DNA of 64,000 nt from Anthoceros angustus. Taxonomy: Eukaryota > Streptophyta > Anthocerotopsida > Anthocerotales > Anthocerotaceae. The position numbers and the translations under genes are program-made. The notes beneath the pieces are model-generated. The model saw nothing but the letters and a program-made list of their open reading frames with translations. It was not told the DNA's origin and made no database searches. The stretch covers positions 372,001-436,000 of the forward strand of contig MU008172.1 of NCBI GenBank assembly GCA_010909165.1, given 5' to 3'. Below are positions 10,626-23,700 of this stretch, one piece after another (the stretch's first letter is position 1; the number at the start of each line of letters is the position of its first letter).

Positions 10626-11239
10626 TGAGTCTCACCTCATGGTTCAAAACGCCAAGTTAATAGTACAGCTACAATTATTGTACACAGCCCCGAATGCCAC
10701 ATAGTTGTTCAGAATCTTCCTGATCATTTTTTATCAACCAAGGCTTCCTAACTAGCTAAGAGATCACAATAGTAGGATACACCAAAGCAAATCACCACAC
10801 CAATCCACTCATCCATTAGCAAATCTTTTTAATTAAGGCAACGCATTATCATCTCATTCTCATGGTTTACAGAGCCAAGCTAATCGTTCGGCTACAAATC
10901 TAATCGATGCAGTGCCCATTTTGACATTAGTAAAATTTCTCAGCGGAGTCAAGTCTTCTAAATTATTTAAGAGTGCAACTATAAATCTACTATAAGAAGC
11001 CGAACACGCCCACCAAACTTATGTATATATTCGGTTAAAAAATGTATTTATATTCATAAAATACTTATTTAATGTCACATGGTATAAATAATGTATAAAA
11101 TTTGGATTTCACTATAGAGAGGTACCGGAGAAAAATTTAAATCTCATACAGCAGGAGGCGGTGCGCATTTGGTACACCATACGCCCCTTCCAACAACTTG
11201 CATTTGCATAACTTGCATTTGCACATCAGGAGAAGGTTC
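10626..11239. other. AT-rich non-coding stretch
   Basis: No gene is visible. The sequence becomes strongly AT-rich from about 10730 to 11110. Confidence 0.4.
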
Positions 11240-12790
11240 TCATTTTGTTTGCGTTGTTTTTTGTGCAAGGAATGCTTGTGAAGAAACTATCCCCTGCATT
11301 TTCTAGCAGATCATCATTTCAAACTAGGAGTCCACGCTCCAAACCCCAGGCAAAAGCAAGCTCTGCATATCTAGATTGTGGAGTGAAGAATCTCAGGAAC
11401 TCGTGCGGCTTTGATGTAAGGAACTGGAGAGTGCTCGTTGTGCGTTCCTGATACTCGAGGGCTTCTGAGAGTACTGAATCTTATGCTCGATTTCAAGTTT
11501 GGCAACAACTGCAGGGCCGTGGGAGAATACCAAACACCACAAGCACCAAGCAACTGGCAATGAAGAACTACAACGCATCTAGAAAGCGGGCACAAAGAAT
11601 CCTGACTTCATGAATCACGAAATGGACTTGGGACATTGGCTTATCATAAGAACTGAACACACAGCGATGATAAGAACTGAACACATTGCACGCTTGTGGC
11701 ATTCCTTGACCAGTATTTATACAAGCTCGTACTCATAATCATAACACAACGCACATGGTTGCCCATGTGCTCACCTATCTATGATTGGCATTTAGTTGGC
11801 AGTCATGTGCCAAGTGCACTTAATGTTTAAACTTAATGTTTAAAGCAGAATTCCTAGATTACAAGCTGCCCACTATTTTTGTCAGCACTCCCACTTAGCT
11901 TGAAAATCCATCAATTGGCCAAACCAAAGACATACGAATCTTCTCATGGTGGTCTTAAGGAAGGGCTTGGTCAAAGTATCTGCAATCATACCTTCCGAGT
12001 TACATTTGAAATAGAATCTCAATATCATTACCTACCCGCTCTCATACAAAATGGTGTTGTATGTCGATATGTTTCATCCTGGACTGATATTTAGGATCTT
12101 TCGCGATTGCCATGCATGCTGCCCTGGTTGTCCGTATACATCAGTATAAGAGTAGGTTGCTCGAACCCTAAGCCCTAAGGCTCGAAGCCATATGGAGCGC
12201 TATGCCCATTGGCAACCCCGAGGGTCAACTTGAGGTCCTTCGTGCCCTGCAAGTACCGACAGAAACGTTTGGCGACAGCCCAGTGCTAAGGAGCTAGGTT
12301 GCTAATAAACTGCGAAACATGTCCAATGGAAAACCCAAGATCGCCTCATGTCGTCAAACAATAAACAAGGCTACCTACAACACTTTGATAGGGCACATTT
12401 GCCATGAATTGCTGCTCCTCATGAGTGAGCGGGTCCGTTCGCTATATAATCTTGCTACCGGTATCCAGAGGGGTGCTCACAGGAATGCGATCATGCATAT
12501 TGAAGCGCTTCAAAATGGTCTTGATGTAGGCAGTTTGGTCAAGCCATAGAGCGTTGCCTGGTTGCATGATTCTTCCGTCTCACCTGGACTCCTAAAAGAT
12601 GCTCAACCTCACCTAGTTCAACCATCTCAAAGCATTTCTGCAGCTCCGTTTTGACATGGCAAGCTTTTCCAAACTGTTGCTGATCAGTAGTAGTTCATCC
12701 ACACAAACAGCCATCCATACAAAACCATCGAGCTCTTGAAGTACATAGATACTATGGTCAATCTCAAGCCTCTCAAACCCTAATGCACGG
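11240..12790 (-). mobile_element. degenerate Ty1/copia retrotransposon (pol fragment and 3' LTR)
   Basis: Read on the reverse strand, 12760-12400 gives a copia reverse transcriptase segment: VCVDELLLIS in place of the usual YVDD-type box, then after a frameshift KTELQKCFEM, GEVEHLLGVQV, and LDQTAYIKTILKRFNMHDRIPVSTP. Further reverse-strand sequence down to about 11890 corresponds to the RNase H region of copia elements. At about 11886 a short purine-rich run is followed by TGCTGACAAA, typical of a 3' LTR start. Sequence below it, with a tatttataca TATA-like site near 11715, is therefore probably LTR, whose far end I could not fix. Many stops and frameshifts show the element is dead. No 5' LTR or gag was seen. 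Confidence 0.75.
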
Positions 12791-13860
12791 AGATCAAAGT
12801 CAACGATCTTATACTAGTCATGTCCCAACTATTTTAAGTTGTGCACTTCGAGTAAGCACCGAGCATCGAAAGGAAGAAATGACAGGCGGTGCGTTGGTGG
12901 TCCGGCAAGATACTTGAAGCTTATGTAAACAACAATGTCACTCGACACCAGTGAAACAAATCTAATATGTTACATAAGTCCGATTCACAAACTCAGGGTC
13001 TGATTCCGCATTTTACACTGAACTCCGCCTGGCGGAGTGGGAACACGTTGCCCGAGTCACCGAGCGAGCGGACTGCCCCGAAGAGGAACATCTTGGCTCT
13101 AGTGACGAGCCCTAACATGTGGTGGTGAGTGTAGGTACTGAAGAGCTTCGCTCGCTGTTCCTTGCGAGCCGGAAGGAGGAGTTAAGCGTGCCGGAGCGGT
13201 TGCTAGCGACGAGAGCAATGGAGCCAAGGAAGGGAGGAGCCCAGACTGGCCTTGCTTATGCAGACGCGACCACGGAGGTACTGCGGTTGCCTAGCCTCAT
13301 CGGAATGTGAAGCCATACACCGAACGAACCATGGAAGGGAGGAATCGAGTGGAGAGTGATGAATGGGAGCAGAGCAAGCAAGGGGGGCTAGCAGTTGCTA
13401 GCCGAAGGACGCGGACAAATGCTTAAACGTTTGGTAGCGCGGACCCTACGGTCTATGGGATCAGAGAGCATAAGAGGAAAGAGAGTGTGCGGAAGAGGCG
13501 GGTGGGGATCGACACCGAGGTAACCTTAGATTGCGGAAGGTGAGCCGCAAAGGGGTCCGGTTCGTTGATCGGGTCGGGCTGTACCCCAGGTACTTCTTTT
13601 GGCACAAGGTGAGCCTGGGCGCTCGGGCTCACTTGTGGGTCCTGTCCGCTGACATCGACTGGTGAAGGACCCATGCGATTGTGCGCTCTTTCAAGGAAGC
13701 GTCGGGAGTATCGCTCCGCGGCTAGGGGTCCGGGGAATTTGCCGGTGCCCGGTGGACCGGGTCCGACTAGACAGTCTGGGCTTTTGGCCTAGTGTCCACG
13801 ATAAGTCCGTTACTGTTGGTCCGGACCAGACGGAGTTCCACCCAAAGTAGTTAGAAATAA
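12791..13860. other. GC-rich non-coding island
   Basis: From about 13020 to 13850 the sequence is clearly GC-richer than the AT-rich DNA on either side. Only short frames of about 60-70 codons without motifs are seen. It may be a piece of another transposable element, but nothing diagnostic is visible. Confidence 0.35.
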
Positions 13861-15786
13861 TAGGCTAACGGTGTGGCATGAAACATTCCCTTAGGATCAT
13901 ACCACTTACTACATGATATGGGATATAGTATGCACCTGGATGGTCCGCCAGCAAAAGTACGTCAGAGAAGAAATAAGCTCACTCAGTAAGTGCACAACAA
14001 TGAAAGGAAAGTATGGGTTATTAATACCGTACCCCGAGAGGTGGTTCAACAGGATAATGCCGAAATAAATATTTTTTGAAAAAAATAAGGTTCAACATAA
14101 ATATTTATATTTTTAAAATTTCAACATTTACAAAAAATAATTTTATCAAATTTCAACATTTATTAAAATACATAGGTATATATATAAAACTAATGGATAT
14201 GTATAGACCTCGCCTAAATAGGCCCTAATTTTCCACACAAACCCTAGTTTCCTTATTTTCGACATCATAAACTCATAAATTTTTACCTATTCAACATTTT
14301 AAGTATAATAATTTCTGGATTTTTAAATTTTACTAATTTTAATTAATTAACGTCGAATCACCCCTTGGGGTACGGTACTCCAGGTCGTTATGAATGGGGT
14401 TGTTGTCTCTCTCAATCTTTCTGCGCTTTAAAAGAATATTGTATTCTCTTCCAGGTAGTTTAATAGGAAAAAAAATAGAAGTACATGTGTACGCACAGGG
14501 CAATACTTCAATAAAGGCAAAGCTCAAAAATAGTTAATATGGTGCAAATGATATTTCACGGTGCAAATCTACCTCTTGTTCAAAAACTATGACGAGTCTT
14601 ATATGGTAGTAGAATACGAAAAAGACCAGGTAACTCCATCTTGTTAGAGATTCAGAATATGGTTGGCTGCGTAATTGGCTGGCCTAATTTATTTCTTATC
14701 TCTAATTGAGCTTTTCAACCCAACTCAATCCGAAGAAACTTAGAAATCCAAGTTTATATGATTGAGGGCTTGTACACTCTTTCAAGAGCCACATGAATTT
14801 GATGAGATTGGCTGAGATGATGCTCTATTCTTGTCCACAACTGAGTGATTCTTGAAGAGGGGCAGTCCATCCGTCAAGATCCTTAAAATTTCCACCTGAA
14901 TCTTAATGATCAATTTTTCATAGTATCGTGAGAATTGTTGACCTTAAGGTACCCACATTGAGCTCACAATGGAAGTGTTGTGAATTTTTGCTGTCCAGAT
15001 TGTGTCGCTTTATCTGTGAATTCCCAACTCATGCAGATCAGCCTAAATGTGTTTTTCTAGGCTTGACACTTCTACTCTAACAATTGTTGCCTCAAAAGCG
15101 GAGCCATCGCGTTGATTGCCCCTCAACAGGAAGGAATGTTTCATTTTTGCTCAATTGTATGTGCGCCGTTGTGCTTGTGCTACTAATGGGCATTAGTGCA
15201 ATGCTGGTCAAGCCAGACAGATTGAGCCGGTGAAAGGTCGCATGTGAAGCAATTTGCTAACGCTGCTGGTCAAGATTGGTGTAATGCTGACTAGGCTAGA
15301 GAGATTGGCCTGGTTAGTTGGGAGACGATATTGCTAATACCATGACAATTGTGGCGAAGCCCTTTTAAGACAATAATTAAATATATACTATTTAATCTAT
15401 CATTACTAAATACTTGAGAAAGCATGAAATATGAAATACAAACTAAATTACTTGGTTACAGTCTTATCCGCAGTTTGAAAAACTTTGAACTTCGACCGGA
15501 GTTAAGTATAACAAAATATCCACGTCTTTCATCCGTGGGATAGAAACTCAACTGATTATCAAAGTATAGTTTACTTCTTCAATATGTAGGGGCCGGCGGT
15601 CCACGTGCAACACCATAAAGCGTGAAATCATCTTTCAGTTCAGTTGAGTAGGCATAGTATTAAGTCATAAAGTAAATGACAACTACACAAAACTCGTTTA
15701 CACAAAAACAATGATAAAACTCAAACTTACCTTAAACTATTCTTCCAGAGACTCCATCGAACTCGTCTATGGATGATGTGGACCAT
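13861..15786. other. AT-rich non-coding stretch
   Basis: There are no genes or clear repeats. Extended A/T runs occur at 14060-14350 and 15365-15480. Confidence 0.4.
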
Positions 15787-15823
15787 GTGAAACTGTTGTA
15801 GTTGAGCTCCACAACAGTTTCAC
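15787..15823. repeat. perfect 13-bp hairpin
   Basis: GTGAAACTGTTGT and its exact reverse complement ACAACAGTTTCAC are separated by an 11-base loop. Confidence 0.8.
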
Positions 15824-15924
15824 TCCTCAAATATTCTAACCTTGCAACATTTGAAGAAGATGATGTGGACAACATGAAACTGCTAAATTTGAACTCTTCA
15901 AACACTTTGACCTCTGCGATATTT

Positions 15925-16570
15925 GAAGAACGTCAGCACAGTTTATATCTCCATGTGTGTTGCACAAGTTTATGCTTCGATGGAAAAACCAATCTACAGT
16001 CTTTGCGAGGATGAATAAACTGATGTCGTTGCACATGAAAACTATCAGAGGTTGACCACGTAAAATAACTTTTGTAAGATGAAAATTAAAATTATAAATA
16101 AATATTAGAAACTAAGAGATAATACATGATATTCATACAGTACATGGTCGACTATGAATAAATAGCTATGAGTTAAAAATAAATCATAATACAACTAAAA
16201 ATTAAACATTCAAATTATGAATTCCAAACTTCCTACTCTCTCTCAAGGTCAGCACAGTTGATATCTCCATGTATGTGCTATACAAGTTTATGCTCCGATG
16301 GAAAAACTCATCTAGAGTCTTTGTGAGGACAAGTAAAATGATACCGTTGCACGTGACTATGTACTATCAGAGATTGACCACATAAGATAACTTTTGTAGG
16401 ATAAACATTAAATTATAAGTAAATATTAAAAACTATGAGATAATAAATTGATATTTAAACATCCATGATGTATAAAAAACTATGAGTTGAAAATAAATCA
16501 TAATATAACTAAATATTTAAACATTAAAATTATGAATTTCAAACTTCCTACTCTCTCTCAAGGTAAGCAA
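15925..16570. repeat. tandem duplication of a 318-bp AT-rich unit
   Basis: gtcagcaca gtt.atatctccatgt at 15930 recurs at 16249. The two units align throughout (tttatgct.cgatggaaaaa, gttgcacgtg/gttgcacatg, ataacttttgta, aaacttcctactctctctcaagg) with scattered substitutions. The unit boundary is the ctctctctcaaggt motif. Confidence 0.8.
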
Positions 16571-16776
16571 GTGTTTCTTAACAAGGGCGATACGAGAAGT
16601 GCGGTGAGGAGCGTAGTGAGGCGCCAGTTAAACGGCTGTTAGGAGCGAGGTGAGGCGGAGGGGTGGTGAGGAGCATGGTATGGGGCCCGCGGTAGAGGGA
16701 GTAGAGGAAGTAGAGGGAGCTTGGTAGGCGCGAGGCGTGGTCTCACAATGGAAGGCCGTGTGTGGAGGCGTAGGGG

Positions 16777-17640
16777 TTGCGTGGCTTTCTTTGGGTGGTC
16801 TGTTGGGAACGGTCTATGTCTAGCTCCAAAACTATTTTACTCCCGAGGATCTCTCTAGTAACTCCTCGGAGCCCTCTTCATTATCTAGAGGGGGATATTG
16901 CTTCTCCGCAGGGACTTCTTGTTCTAGGCGTCCTAGTAGGGCCCTTGGCCTTTATACAGGAATACGTGGACACGGGTTTGAAAAAGGATTTGGTGCCTAT
17001 TGGTGATCTTTCTCACTTGGGAGACCCGCATCTAGCATTGGGTAATTTTTCTTCCTGCCTCGCGCGTTGGTCGAGGTACCTTATCCGGATGGTACCTCCA
17101 TCCCCGGCTTTTTTGTCTACCCTAAGAGGCTTTGACAAACAGGTTATGCAAGCGTTGGGCGATATCATCGGCCCGAGCATCTTCGAGTGCGTCGCTTGGG
17201 ATCTTGCAAGGCGGCAAGCATCCTTATGTATCACTTTTGGGGGAATAGGTCTTCTGGCCACGGAGGCCTCTGAACCGGCGGCCTTTCTAGGAAGTTGGGC
17301 TCTCTCTCTCCCCATCCTAGCCTCCCATTTCTTAGTCAGGGATTCCCGCAGCTTGGAGGCCTTCGTCGTTGAGAAGGGAGCTTTCGCCTTGGAGGTGTCC
17401 TTAAGGTTGGCTAGAGGATTTTTACCCTCCTAGGCTAGGGCAGCCATGCCTTATTTTTCCTCCTTCCTCGAGGTTGGGTCGCATGGGCTTCAAGCATCTG
17501 TCCTTATGAAACAATATGAGCAGGCGCAGCTAGTCATTCTTCGAGACTCCTCCATTCCCGGCTCACTCGACGTCGCCTCCGTTCTTCCTCGGGGAAGGAA
17601 GCAAGTTCCTAGCTTTTGGCCTGTCATACGAGCTAAGCAC
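16777..17640 (+). mobile_element. LINE-like retrotransposon remnant (reverse transcriptase C-terminal region)
   Basis: A 218-codon frame (16777-17433) and continuing coding-like sequence to about 17640 resemble the region downstream of the reverse transcriptase core in LINE-type elements of plants and algae. Recognisable parts are LLVLGVLVGPLAFIQEYV, DLVPIGDLSHLGDPHLAL, a CLARWSRYLIRMVPPSP stretch, and the region after the catalytic core, FGGIGLLATEASEPAAFLGSW. The catalytic YxDD box would lie upstream and is absent, so the copy is 5'-truncated, as LINE insertions usually are. A TAG at 17431-17433 interrupts the frame. I could not define the ends or a target-site duplication. Confidence 0.65.
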
Positions 17641-18649
17641 TTGCTCAAGCATGAGTGTTTCCTCTACCGACAACCAAGCAAAACAAATCTATGCATATGT
17701 AGGTGCAAACCAAAACAATAGGAGACAATAGCTCGCACGTTATAGCACAAACACAGTCTCCACACGAGAACAACATCGCTATCTGATTCATAACTTTGGC
17801 CTCCTCACAACACTCTTGTATTGCATGTCTAGAGGACAAGCTATGATCTGAGCTCGTCTTTTGTGAAAGGTCTATATATACTAACCTTTAGCATGGGCAT
17901 TTTCGTAAGATATCGTATTGGCATCAACATATGCTAGAAACATCCTAAGAATACATTATAATATGCAAGGAATATCCTAAAGCATATTACTAGTGCTTAT
18001 CCACTTAGCTATCACTAATTAATTTTTAATTAAGAGTAAGCAATTATTATTAACATAAGTACTTTAAATAATTAATACTAATTATTTACTTAAATATAAA
18101 TAATTTTATTAATTAAAACTAATCAATAATTAATCCCAAGGGCTTAGATTATGTCACACGACATGACAGATCCGACCTTGCATCCAGGCTTTTCGATTCG
18201 CATAAGCCTTTTTTTCTACCGCTACGAAGTTCCATTTGGGCTTAGTCCAACCCCTAGCCTGCTTTCTCTTAACTTACAGTTGTGGGGATCCCCTCGACGA
18301 CTCTAGGACCCACCTAGCTCATTTGTCCACAGCGGGCAGCCCATTGCTATACGCCTTGCATTTAGTTCGGCCGCCGGTGGCGTGCTACGGTGTCTCGACG
18401 ACTTTGGGATAGTGATCGACGGGCGTTTGACCATGGGCTGTACCTGTATAACATGCAGACGCAGTCTGCGACGTCATGTTTTTTGTGGCTGCGGAGAGTG
18501 GGTTTTTTTTCTTTAGGGAACGCCCATATACCCTGCTCAACGGTGTTTATCTCAGGGCTGATATGTTTTTGACCATGGGAAACCAGGTTTCTGTTGCAGA
18601 TGAAGTTGTAATAGACGCCATCAAGGACACCGTTTGCGAGCATGTTATC
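17641..18649. other. non-coding stretch, AT-rich core
   Basis: 17930-18135 is AT-rich with many taat motifs. 18180-18650 is more balanced and has a reverse-strand frame of 116 codons without recognisable motifs. No gene is assigned. Confidence 0.35.
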
Positions 18650-19100
18650 CTCAACCCACCGAGTTAGGCAGCGGAGGAATGCGCAACAGCCAAGGTCCAC
18701 AAGTACTCTCAATGCAGGTCGGCCACACCTTCATCCCTCTTGCCAGCGAAACTCATAGGGCCGTGGGCAAGGAATTCTCAAAGTTCATTAAGGCTTGTGC
18801 CAAGCCTTACTGCAGCCACAAGAATAGGGTCTCCCCCTTTCTTGCAGTGTAGCTTTCTTCACACAGTGGGTGTCCAGCCCTACAGAAGGTGCTGTAATGT
18901 AGTGTACAGGACGATAGAGAGCATAGGGGATGTGGCATCTTTGATTGGCAATAGTAGGTAGGTACTTTCATACCCCACACCACAACATTCTAGGAGTGGA
19001 AAATGATTTCAAGATGGTGATCATGGGACTAGTCCCCAAGGCCGGGTGCCCTCCTAAGGGTTGTTCCCTTTTGTCTCCAATTAGATGGGATCGGATCTCC
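18650..19100 (+). repeat. dispersed repeat, copy B
   Basis: Diverged homologue of 3165-3560. Matches include cagcggaggaatgc / cggcggagggatgc, cacaagtactctc, gccgtgggcaaggaa and, further on, gactagtccccaaggccgggtgccct. It is broken by indels, and 18860-19010 has little counterpart in copy A. Confidence 0.55.
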
Positions 19101-19137
19101 CATCAATCAGGTTCCTCTCTTTGACATGTGGTAACTA

Positions 19138-19228
19138 AGTGCTTCTTCACATAGGGTATGACAAGTCGTAAACAAGTGGTTCTTCACATAGGGTCGGACA
19201 AGTGGTTCTTCACATAGGGTCTGTACCT
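19138..19228. repeat. short tandem repeat (about 27-40 bp units)
   Basis: gtggttcttcacatagggt occurs three times in succession, spaced by variable gacaag-containing links. Confidence 0.75.
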
Positions 19229-19346
19229 AGTTTGATACTTAGAAAAGACCATATATAGTGCGTACATACATGGAGATAACAGCACATACATGGATAGGGG
19301 CACAATACCTATTAGGTAGATGAATACTCAGAGCTTTGACAAAAGA

Positions 19347-20639
19347 TCACTTGTCCGAGCGTGACCGTGACCGCGACCGTGCGGTGCTTGAAGGAAATGG
19401 TTGCAACAATCCCTCACGGAGACAGTAATCCAATGCCACAGCGGCGAAAGCAATGGTCACCAAACTTTCCCCTGCGTCAAGACAAGCTTGCAGCACCTCA
19501 CTTAAACCTTGGTCCGGGAAGCTCACCAAGGCCTGCGTTGTATCCACTTGCGCAATACCTTCACAATCGTCCACACTTCGTCAGGTATAGTCTGTTCAGG
19601 CGCACGACAGTCCAGACAGGAGTCGCTGGTGAGATTTGCTGACCTCGGACAAGGGCAAACGCGGCTGCAGCCCCGGCTTTGAGCTGAAAGTTGCCCAGAT
19701 CTCGCCTCACGATGTATCGGTAGCACACGCCAAAGAGAGCGCAGCTCAAAAACACGCCCGCTACCCCGACGATTCCGGACAGTCCTACATTCCTCTCCGA
19801 GAGAAGGAAAGGGAGGCTAGCGACGCTTCCCACCAGAGACGACACAGTAGCTGCCTTGCCTGACTCTATCCTTTCCGCATCCTCATCCACGGTAGCACTT
19901 TCCCACTTTCCGGAGATTTCCTCCGAGCTGTCGCCAACTCGAGCAGACACCAGAGCTATGCTAGCTTCATACAATTCCTGCTCAGCATCCGCTACTTCGT
20001 CTCGATACTTGGCCACCTGAATCACCACAAGGATGCGAGCAGGCTTAGAATCCACTTGGCCTCTCCACGTCCATAAGCAAATGCTACGACTCACGGGAGC
20101 TGAACACATTCAGCCCCAAACCGCAAAGAACATCCTGGAAACAGTGTTCATACGGCAGAATCTGCAGCAGCTTGTTCCTCAGCATAACGTTCTATTTCGG
20201 CCCGCAAGTCCGCAATCTCTTGCTCTCTCTTCTTATGCTTTTCCAGGTCCGACTGTAAGGACGAAACTCTTGCTGCTGCTGCCGCCAAGTCCTTGAGCAA
20301 TGCCTGTGACTCCTCATCATTCAACACCTTTCCTGCCTCGGACTCGACATCGAATCCTTCCTTCCCATCGTGCCATGTTTCCTGCTTTGCTACATTTTCG
20401 ACTCCATTCTCGTCCAGTGGTCCATTTTCCTTGCCGTTGCTGGCATAAGCACAGCCGTCACGCTTACTTCTCACAGCGGCCTCCTGCACCCAACTGATCC
20501 TAGGGAATGCGTGCCAGACCCATGTTGAGCCCACTGCAGGGGCCATAAAAACCTTGAAGCTGCCATGCACCACTCCCTGATGCTGTGGTCCGCATCTCTG
20601 GGAGAGGGCCAGGCGGGGTCCGCAACCCATGGCAGCCAT
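19347..20639 (-). CDS. plant plastid membrane protein, conserved, function unknown
   Basis: Three exons read on the reverse strand (20639-20154, 20016-19644, 19558-19347) join in frame to give about 356 residues. The start ATG has the context ttgccATGGC. The N-terminus (MAAMGCGPRLALSQRCGPQ...) is rich in small and basic residues and looks like a chloroplast transit peptide. Residues about 110-160 form a predicted coiled coil with heptad-like LKDLAAAAARVSSLQSDLEK. Exon 2 continues with AKYRDEVADAEQEL and then two hydrophobic segments (VSSLVGSVASLPFLL, GIVGVAGVFLSCALFGVCY), followed by the conserved YIVRRDLGNFQLKAGAAAA and, in exon 3, IAFAAVALDYCLREGLL. The tail is RS-repeat basic (ARSRSRSRSDK). 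I recognise this architecture from plant proteins of unknown role but cannot name a function. It is divergently arranged with the codanin-like gene. Confidence 0.75.
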
Positions 20640-20774
20640 GGCAACTAACTTCTGTCATCTGACTGAAAACTTCAGCCTTCACTGGACTGGTCGTTAAACC
20701 CTAAACCCAGGAGCATCCCGCGCTTAGAAGTTCAAAACTGGCATGGTCGCGTGGCGGTGGCCAGCCCGTCCTCA
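20640..20774. promoter_or_regulatory. compact divergent promoter between plastid-protein and codanin-like genes
   Basis: Only 135 bp separate the two start codons, so both 5' UTRs and promoters must share or overlap this interval. It contains aaaccctaaaccc (20696-20708), a tandem telo-box (AAACCCTA), a motif common in promoters of housekeeping plant genes. No TATA box is evident on either strand. Co-regulation is inference. Confidence 0.6.
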
Positions 20775-23700
20775 ATGCTGCAGCTGCCGGAGGCGGACGT
20801 AGTTTTGCTGCATTCCATAATCGATGATGAAAAGTTCCTGCCTGTGTTGCTGCGTTGGATTGATCCTCAGAGTCATGGACGGGCAGAGCTTTTACCCGAT
20901 CCGACCTCCCTAGAGACTGAGGTACTATCTAACGCTCATCCGCAAGTTGCGATAACAGACTATCCTTCTCTGCTGAAGGCATAGATGGCCTGTTACAGGT
21001 CCTGTTTTACTCACCAGTGAAGTCAACTTCTCTGGACACGGCTGGAGGTTGGAAGGACAAGTTGAATGGCACTTCTCCTCAGTCCTTTGCGTTGTCTTTC
21101 CTGCATTACATGCGGGCACAGCTTCAGCCATATTTTTCTAGTCCTGACCAAGCTTCTGGAGATGCACATTGTGGTTCCAGAAATAGGCTCAATGCAATGC
21201 TGAAGTCAGTTGGAATGCCAACCGAGGCCAACAGTACGCCGCGTACGAATGTTGGTCAGGTTGAACCCCGATTGGGAAAAACAGCTACCTTGGACGCCTC
21301 GTTCGAGCACAGGGAAGAACGAAGGAAGGCACTGCCCAGAACGAGCCTGTACGAAGATGAGTTCCCTGTGCTTGGGGCGCCATGCTCAACTACCATACAA
21401 CCAAGTGCACCGCAAGAATCAAAACAGGTTATTTGCATTCTCTCTGGGATCAGTTCACGTCTCCTCCTTTGTCAAGACTGACCATATGCATCGTCTTCTT
21501 TCAGAAACGGAGAGTCACCCCCACTCAAACGGCAGATCTGGCTGTGAGTAGCGCATTTGTTCTTGCAAAAGTGGAATCAGCTGCAGTCAATCATGGCCAC
21601 ATTCAGGCAAAACGCTTGGGACCCAGAAATCTAGAAGTGGACATGGGAATTCTTATGGAGCGATGTGACAAAAACCGAAAGCCAAGGCCACGGGAGAAAG
21701 TTCGACGTGGTAAAAAGAAGAACCAGGTATCTTCGGATGATGTCATACCATCTGAAATTCTGGGACCTTCAAATGATGAGTCTTCTCAGAGGCAACATGA
21801 TTCTCATAAAGTTCCCCCTTCAGCTGATGAGGGCTCATGTGCTGCACGAGATGCTGGCCCTGAAAATGCTGTAACGAGGCATGCAGAATCTGGCACCAAT
21901 CTCTTGTCGAGTATGCAGCTGTCTGGAGGCGATTTTCAACATGATGCCAGCAATGGTCCTTGTCGTTCCCTCCCAGGAAGGCTTCTCAGGTTGTCTACTG
22001 TGCATGCAAAACTCATGGTCTCGAGAATGGTTCCATCCTTGCTTGCGGAGCTTCAATTTCTGCTTCAGCTTCTATATATAGTAGGGACACCGGCTAGCAG
22101 TCACACCGAACAAATTGCTCACGGCAATATAGTGTTTCATGACTGCGGTGACTGTCCTCTATATGCGTGTGCCGTCCTGGAGCAAGCTGGGCCAATCGTG
22201 GAATATGGTACATACTGGTCGAATGTTGGCAGTTTGTGCTGCAATGTATCTTTTCGTAGCTGCATTCGTGATTTCCATGTTCCGTTGGTTGACAGACATT
22301 TTTGTTTCGTTGAATCAATGGTGATGTGCATGCAGTTGGTGAAGCCCTACTTGCTGCACTGGTTGATGAGCCTGCAATATCCAAGCATACACCAGAACTA
22401 CTTGCTCGTTTAAAGGCAGCCCTAATAGGCCAGCAGGCTGCATCACTACGAAGTGACAAAGCATATGAGCATGTTGTTCCGACTGATGCTGCTCACTCAT
22501 CACCCCGTATTCATCTGCGTCTGACGGCAATACCTGGATTGCCAGTCTCCCTGCCTTTCCAGTCAGCACGAGATTCCCGCCATAATTTTAAAACACCTGT
22601 ATGGAGATCTTCATGACAAAGCATTTCTTTGCTCTGAACTTGTGCTTTAAATGTTGCTGGTATAATCCAACCTCGTTGTGTGCAGAAGGAAATCAAGGTC
22701 TATAACAATCGTGAGCAATGTCGTGACCTCTTCTACTCTGTCATTCGAGAAGGTGCTGCAGCCTACAGTGCGTTTGGTTGTGGTGCACATGAGTCAGAGG
22801 AACAAGGCTACACAAAGATAGAAGAGTGCTCCAAGCAGTTTCTCAAAGTCTTGCTACTTGACAATTATTCATGGTTTGCAGGTTTTTTCTTCAGACCCTC
22901 AGTGATGAATTTTAGTTCATTGTCAGTCCATTGATGGATATTCGGTCTCACACATTATAGTTTAGACAGTGTAGAACAGTGTTTTAGATTTCAATACTGA
23001 ATAGTCTTCCTTACCTATGCCATCGTGGGGTTTGTTCAATGCACTGCAGAGTTATTTTTGGAGCAAGTTTTGCAGGTAGGCATTTCTTCTGTGAGGTTAC
23101 GGTTCTTAGATTGCTTACATCACAGCTTGTAGTGACTAACTCGATCGTGATCCTCCAGGTTTATATATGTGGAGATGCAGACCCAGTTGTAGTGGGTTTG
23201 GCCCATCAAGACCAAATGAAGCTGCAGAAGCTCCATGATAGGTTAACAGGAACAGCCGGTTGCACTGGTTCAGCCCGAAACCAAAAGCAGCCTTTCTCTG
23301 GCAATGGAAACGGTGATGTTCGGCTTCAATTGTCCCCAAGTAGTCCCTGGAGTCAAGTAAAGAATATTCACTCCACTAATTTAAAGAAGGGGAATAATCT
23401 TGCAAGTTTGCAAGCTATGCATGAGGAAAGAGCAGCTCTCTCCAAAGAGCATTTGGACTTTCAAGAGAACCTGAAGAGCAGGTTTTCGAGTTTTTTCCCT
23501 CAATTTCTGAGGGTTTACATATGGTTCTTGGAAGTCAATGACAGCCATCGGTTGAATGCCCATCTTATATGGAGCATAACACACAAGATCTCCAACTTAA
23601 CTGAGTAAGTTTTACAATCAGAAGGGGAAGAAAAATGGGTGATGGTTTTGTAACATCTAGCATGATCTGACGACTATCCATGCATGGAACTCTTTGTTTC

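Noticed and set aside
15787-15823. terminator or miRNA hairpin
   Set aside because: The 13-bp stem is too short for a plant miRNA precursor and there is no adjacent gene; kept only as a hairpin.
21382-22413. 343-codon frame taken as one exon
   Set aside because: Parts belong to the codanin-like gene, but its start and end run through introns (homology stops near 22080 and resumes in another frame near 22335).
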